In this document: positions 59,303 through 64,000 of the stretch, one piece after another
How positions within the stretch are numbered: position 1 is the stretch's first letter
How the letters are laid out: each line of letters begins with the position of its first letter
From: Periplaneta americana
Taxonomy: Eukaryota; Arthropoda; Insecta; Blattodea; Blattidae
Direction of reading: 5' to 3'
Length of the DNA stretch: 64,000 nucleotides
Assembly: GCF_040183065.1 (NCBI RefSeq)
Contig: NC_091120.1
Location: 169,105,488-169,169,487 of the forward strand
Made by a program: the position numbers and the translations under genes
The notes under the pieces: generated by a model
What the model was told of the DNA's origin: nothing
Seen by the model: only the letters and a program-made list of their open reading frames with translations
Databases searched by the model: none

Positions 59303-61482
59303 AGAGCTTCTTGTTTGGCTAATTAACACTTTTTGCTAGATAATGGAAGGAGTAAAGTTAAAGGAAGGAGAGGCGTCAAAATTTACTTTGCCCAGGGTGC
59401 CCAAGAGCCTGGGCCTAGTATATAAGTTTGAAGTGCGATAAAATGTAGAATATTACTAATTTTATTTATGTTCTGATGAAATTTTGATCCAACAACACTT
59501 ATGTGCCAACACCAATCATACATAACTACGTTTTTTGTGATAGTGACATTGCCAAATTGCTAACTCATTTTCCTTGTGCCCTGCACCGTTGAAATTTATA
59601 GGGGTGACATTATTGATCAAAAGAAAAGTTTCTAATATTAAAGTATTGCTAACTGTTACTCCACAGCAGTGGACTTTAGTAGATCCTATTGGCTAGCATT
59701 TACTCTACATGCAAAACAAAAACCAACTGAAGCTGAAATTTGAAGAACATTTAAAATCTGAAATATCAACACTATTAGTTCCTTCATGTCCAGCAATAAG
59801 AGAATTATTAAATCTGGTTGAAAGTGCTCTGAAACAAATTTTAGTTTCCTGTCAAATGTGGAATGGGAAAGGTTAGAAGGTTGGGCACAAATTAAATTTG
59901 GATGCTCCCTGGCACCAACTCTGCTGCAGTCGAGTAGAGAATACTAAAGTTATTTCAAAATCTGTGATATTTGCGCTTCTTGTGTTATTTTGTGATAGTT
60001 GAAGCAAAAACCTTAGTACCGATATACGGTACACAAATTTCACATTATGGAAACCATATTATAGTCATAATAAATAGTTCCTAAATGAAACTCAGTTAAA
60101 CTCTAAAGTGTCAATAAGGAATTTGGATTCAAAGGGAATTGTTTTTATTTTATTTTATTTTATTTTTTGTTTTGCATTTCAGATGCGTTCATGCTTTCCC
60201 TACAGTACAATCCTAATTACGTACTAGTGGAAACATGATTACTCGAAGTAAGGTCGCTAAAAATATTCGAGTCATTTAATAAAGCTACCATGTTCATTAT
60301 ATTAAATACAGATTCCAAATAATCGAGAAATAATTACGGATTTATACGAAATATTGATTACGAACATAATAGAACAGTTATGTTTCATAGAGGCACTGGC
60401 TCGATTGTAGTGACATAATATTTGTGTGATTGGTATCACTGCAAGGATCTAATTTACCGTGTCTCAGGAATATCGAATGTATTCGTCGTGACACACGATC
60501 GTGTATTGAAAGGCAGCAGTACTTATCATTGACATTATGTTCTGAATCGTAAGAAATATGCTTCGTACTAAGTGTGAGATGGCGGCCCAGTGATAAAAAT
60601 GGTGGCTTTGATTCATCATGCAACTGATAATCGATTCACAGGTTCAAATTGGAATATTTGCAATACGCCAGACAGTGGTACAGTTGTGACCAAAATCATC
60701 GATATATGAAAATAAATCCCGGCCGGAGGTATGCGCAATCTCGTAAGTATGTATATGATTACCTAATATTACTATTAAATATATTGTTATGTTATTATAA
60801 TTAACAAACTATTCTGATATGTGTATAATTTTAATTTCGTAATTTATATACGTTAAGTTAGGTGTCAAAATTTAAAGCCTGTGTTAAAATTTATTCTATT
60901 TTGTTTTATATAAATTACAATTAAAACATTCCAAACGAAGGGAATGTTAGAACTAGAATGTTTGTCAACAATGCATTTTCTATAGTATTGTAGCGGTAAC
61001 GTAATAATATAATTATTCATTCAGGATCCCTTTCACGAAAATACAAGCGCAAGTGAATTTTCATTCTGATAGAATTGCGTTTAAAATTAATTTGATTACG
61101 GGCAAATAACTTCTAGTTATTATATTTAATTTGTGTTTTTGGAGCTCCGACTACTATTGTGTAATACATTTCTATAATGACGAATCACAACTTCCCAGCT
61201 CATTATACAAGGAAAGTTAGTGTTATATCGTCAGCCCGCTGAAAATCTCGTGTTTGGGAAGAGAACGTGAACTGGAGTGCTGGTATAAATTTGTAATGTC
61301 GAGAAAAAAAAAAAAAAACAAAGTCCGATTTTGTCTACCACTTTAATGTCATTCCATTTATTAATGCCGGGAATAGAACCTCAGTTCGCTGAATAGTGAA
61401 GGGGCTAGTGGCAGGCTTGATAGGAACAAGAAAACATCAAAATCTCGTAAGTAGGTAATGACGATGATCACGTTCATGATTC
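59301..61482. other. intergenic DNA, nothing firmly recognised
   Basis: About 2.2 kb. Contains (TTTTA)n near 60142-60165 and A-rich runs. No gene supported. Confidence 0.4.
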
Positions 61483-61764
61483 TTATCCTTCTGACGATTT
61501 ATCTTTATCATGTTTCACGTATTTTCTTGTGCGTCGACGAAATATAAGCGAATAAAGAACGAAGATATAAAAATTCTGTTGTCCTTGTTTGTACGTTCCT
61601 GTTTCGTGTGGCGACCATAAAGCTACGTGGAAACATGGTTTACCAAAACCGGCGCCACCAGAATCACTGGAGACAGCGGCATTTGGAGAGCCAAGAACTT
61701 TCCATTGGCCCGAGTGATGTGGGATTCCCGTGGCGCTAATGATTGAGGTCTTGAGTGAAGTCAC
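61483..61764 (-). other. unassigned open frame, 93 codons
   Basis: Minus-strand frame opening at GTG (61764), stop at 61483. The C-terminal half contains NFYIFVLYSLIF, a possible short membrane segment, followed by a very basic tail (RRRTRKYVKHDKDKSSEG). Local GC content is higher than around it. No ATG start or homology that I recognise, so it may be part of an exon, a repeat or chance. Confidence 0.15.
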
Positions 61765-61973
61765 CGGACATCATTACAGACTGGGTTTCACTTCGTTTTT
61801 GCAACGGTGATCATATCGCGGAAAACCATCAACTGCACATTCCTGACACGAATTGACGTTCGTTACCTCGTGCTGGTGAAAGTCGCAGTTTACTCGGAGT
61901 ATCTTGGTGCGTCGCGCTTTAATAGGCCTACAAAATACCTTTTTCGAAGAGCTCAAATTGTCGTAATTCGGAT

Positions 61974-62207
61974 TTTTTAGTTGGTTATTTAAAGATGCCA
62001 TATCAACTACTAGGTTATTTAGCGTCGATGGGATTGGTGATAGTGAGATGGTATTTGACGAGATGAGCCCGAGGATTCGCCATAGACTACCTGACATTTG
62101 CCTTACGGTTGGGAAAAACCTCGGAAAAAACCCAACCAGGTAATTAGCCCTAGCGGAACTCGAACCCGGAAGGCAAGCTCCTCAGCTGACTGAGCTACTC
62201 CGGTGGC
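61974..62207 (-). mobile_element. tRNA-derived SINE with 10-bp target duplication
   Basis: TAATTCGGAT flanks it at 61964-61973 and 62208-62217. The minus-strand head reads CCGGAGTAGCTCAGTCAGCT (A box) and CCGGGTTCGAGTTCCGC (B box); the body ends at TTTAAATAACCAACTAAAAA. Same family as 55831-56090. Confidence 0.9.
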
Positions 62208-62269
62208 TAATTCGGATATTATTAATGTTATTGGCTTTACGTGAGGTAAGATAATGGATTCCTTCCTTT

Positions 62270-62830
62270 ACGCCTTCCTACATTTTTTTTCTTTCTAATT
62301 TTTCTACAATTCTTCCATTTCTGCTTTTTCTTTCGTTACTATATTATTTATAATTTATATAATTTCGGAAGATGTATGGATTTATATAATCCTATATAAT
62401 CCTTATATTCTCCATTCTTACGTTGTTTCTTTTTCTTTCTTTCATTAATTTCATTCCTTCTTTTTCTTTCTTACATTCTTTCTGTCTGTCTTTTTCTTTC
62501 TTTTCTTCCTTTTATTCTTATATTTATTTTCTTTTCTCTCTTCCTCTTCCTTTAATTCTCCTTTATGCAAGGATTAGGCCTCTCAACTTGTCCATCTTGT
62601 GACCAAATGCAGCATCTGCCTCAACTCTGTTTAACTCCAGACTTATACATCATACATAATCTTCGTTTATTTCGTTTGTCGTTTTTTTCTCCTTTTCCGT
62701 AATCTATAATCTTTCTTTTTTCTTTCCTTTTCCGTTTCTTCATTACATTAGCCCTTTTCTTTATTGCTTCGCTCAATTCTTTTCTACTTCTTTCCATTCT
62801 TCTTTCTTGTTTTTTTTTTTTTCATTCCTT
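62270..62830. repeat. polypyrimidine-rich region
   Basis: Long stretches of T/C (TTCTTTCTTT-like) interrupted by unique sequence; low complexity over about 550 bp. Confidence 0.8.
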
Positions 62831-62961
62831 ACATTCTTGATTTCCGAGCTTACAAGCAAACATTCTGATGGCGGCAGATAAAAATATTTTTTTTTTCTTC
62901 CACCATGTTAATAATGTCAAAAGAAGTACTTATACTAATTTTAGCCACTCGACCGCAATTA

Positions 62962-63343
62962 CGAGGGCCGTAAAAAATAAGTTCGCCAGGAGCCGTTAAC
63001 AGAAAGAAAACACAATTTCATTGGCAAAATTTACCGGAATAGACACAGCAATTGTTGAGCTATTTTTCAACATATTCCCCAACGGAATTGAGACATTTGT
63101 CATATCATGGGAACAACAGAGAGGTGCAAACGGCTGTCAAACGCTGGATCCGATCCCAGGCGCCTGACTTCTACAACACAAGGATACAAAAATTGATCCC
63201 ATGGTATAACAAATGTCTCAATGGGGGATATTTTGACACATAGCGCAACAATTCCTGTATCTGTATCTGTTTCAAATATTTCCTCGCAATTGTGCTTTTT
63301 TCTGTAAACGGCCCCAGGGAAAATCATTTTCTGGACGGCCTCG
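62962..63343 (+). mobile_element. internally deleted mariner, 382 bp, palindromic target
   Basis: TA flanks at 62960-62961 and 63344-63345. The ends CGAGGGCCGT / ACGGCCTCG continue as inverted similarity for about 70 bp (GGAGCCGTTAACAGAAAGAA left; GGGGCCGTTTACAGAAAAAA right, inward). The only coding piece is a mariner C-terminus (VQTAVKRWIRSQAPDFYNTR then IQKLIPWYNKCLNGGYFDT, stop at 63243). Confidence 0.8.
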
Positions 63344-63665
63344 TAATTGCTGTCGAGTGACTAAAATTTCTATAAGCACTTATTTTGACATTATTAACAC
63401 GGTGGGAGAAAAAATTTAACTTTTTTTATCTGCCCCACCAGAATGTTTGCTTGTTAGCCCCTGACCGTCTTCGACTTCATTTTAAATATCGGACACACTT
63501 TTCTTGTCGACATGGACTGTATTTTCTCCAGACTTATACGTACTTTATTTTTATTTTTATTATTGTTTGTTAATTATTCTACTTTTTTCTTTGAGTTTTA
63601 TTTATTTTCGAAATTTTCGTTTAAGGAAACAACTATTGCTTTCTCAATACCGGCCTACCAAATAG

Positions 63666-63866
63666 GCAACCAGTGCAGCTCTAGAGATAGAGCGTTTGCA
63701 TGCTGACCCGGGAGTGAGTTCGATTCCCGCTTAGGTTGATTATATGCTGTTTTTTCCGAGGTTTCTCTCAACTGTAAGGCGAATCCTCGGCCTCATCTCA
63801 CCAAATATATATCACCAATTCCATCGACGCTACGATACAGCGTCACCAAATAACAGACTAAAAAAA
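63666..63866 (+). mobile_element. tRNA-derived SINE with imperfect target duplication
   Basis: CCAAATAG (63658-63665) and CCAAGTAG (63867-63874) flank it. Head with AGCTCTAGAGATAGAGCG (A box) and GAGTTCGATTCCCGC (B box); the body shares GGCGAATCCTCGGCCTCATC with the SINE at 55831-56090. Confidence 0.8.
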
Positions 63867-64000
63867 CCAAGTAGACCTAGGGTACCTATAACGAGAAATA
63901 ATTGGGATGCTGCAAAAATGGATGACTTATAGATTTTTACGAAATGCGTATGTGTTCAGTGTCCTTTATAATGTAAAAGTGGTTTTTGATAATTATTATA

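Noticed and set aside
61774-62097. 107-codon minus-strand frame as a gene
   Set aside because: Its N-terminal third is SINE sequence (61974-62207); the rest shows no homology.

Overview
This is a 64 kb, AT-rich piece of an insect nuclear genome that is crowded with transposable elements. The dispersed repeats (tRNA-derived SINEs, several non-LTR retrotransposon families, mariner, hAT, pogo and PIF-like elements, long AAT/ATT microsatellites) suggest a large-genome insect. One SINE family, with the motif GGTAAAGGTATCCCCGTAAC, makes me think of a cockroach, but that is from memory and unchecked.

Only two host genes can be supported. Both encode mitochondrial proteins and they lie head to head, with start codons 294 bp apart. 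On the minus strand is the E3-binding protein (component X, PDHX) of the pyruvate dehydrogenase complex. Eleven coding exons run from 54582 down to 18659 (about 36 kb) and join in frame into a 595-residue protein: presequence, lipoyl domain, linker, second lipoyl domain, linker, E3-binding domain, and an acyltransferase-like core whose catalytic histidine is replaced by glycine. The lipoyl cassette (two exons) is duplicated in tandem, whereas human PDHX has one lipoyl domain. On the plus strand is SDHAF2 (succinate dehydrogenase assembly factor 2), three exons from 54877 to 56904, 156 residues.

The rest is transposon territory, much of it inside PDHX introns. 0-18 kb, downstream of PDHX: pogo-like and other MITEs, a Penelope-like fragment with long inverted arms, LINE fragments, SINEs and a hAT-like element. 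18-27 kb: last PDHX exons, a 1.3 kb mariner with intact ends and a broken transposase, and a MITE with repeated subterminal motifs. 27-31 kb: an I-like LINE with RNase H and a smaller relative of it at 17.4 kb with clean target-site duplications. 31-45 kb: nested TA-flanked elements, SINEs, a PIF/Harbinger-like MITE inside a LINE, and a TTAA-flanked element whose empty site survives in the next unit of a tandem repeat. 45-54 kb: two hAT elements sharing one 8-bp target, a Jockey-type LINE with a 795-codon open frame, and a deleted mariner. 55-64 kb: SDHAF2, SINEs with target duplications, a LINE interrupted by a roughly 135-bp tandem repeat, and a deleted mariner in a palindromic target.

I found no CRISPR array, rRNA or convincing free-standing tRNA gene. 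The two most biologically interesting observations are the double-lipoyl E3-binding protein, whose intron phases argue for a serial rather than alternative arrangement, and its shared promoter with an SDH assembly factor.
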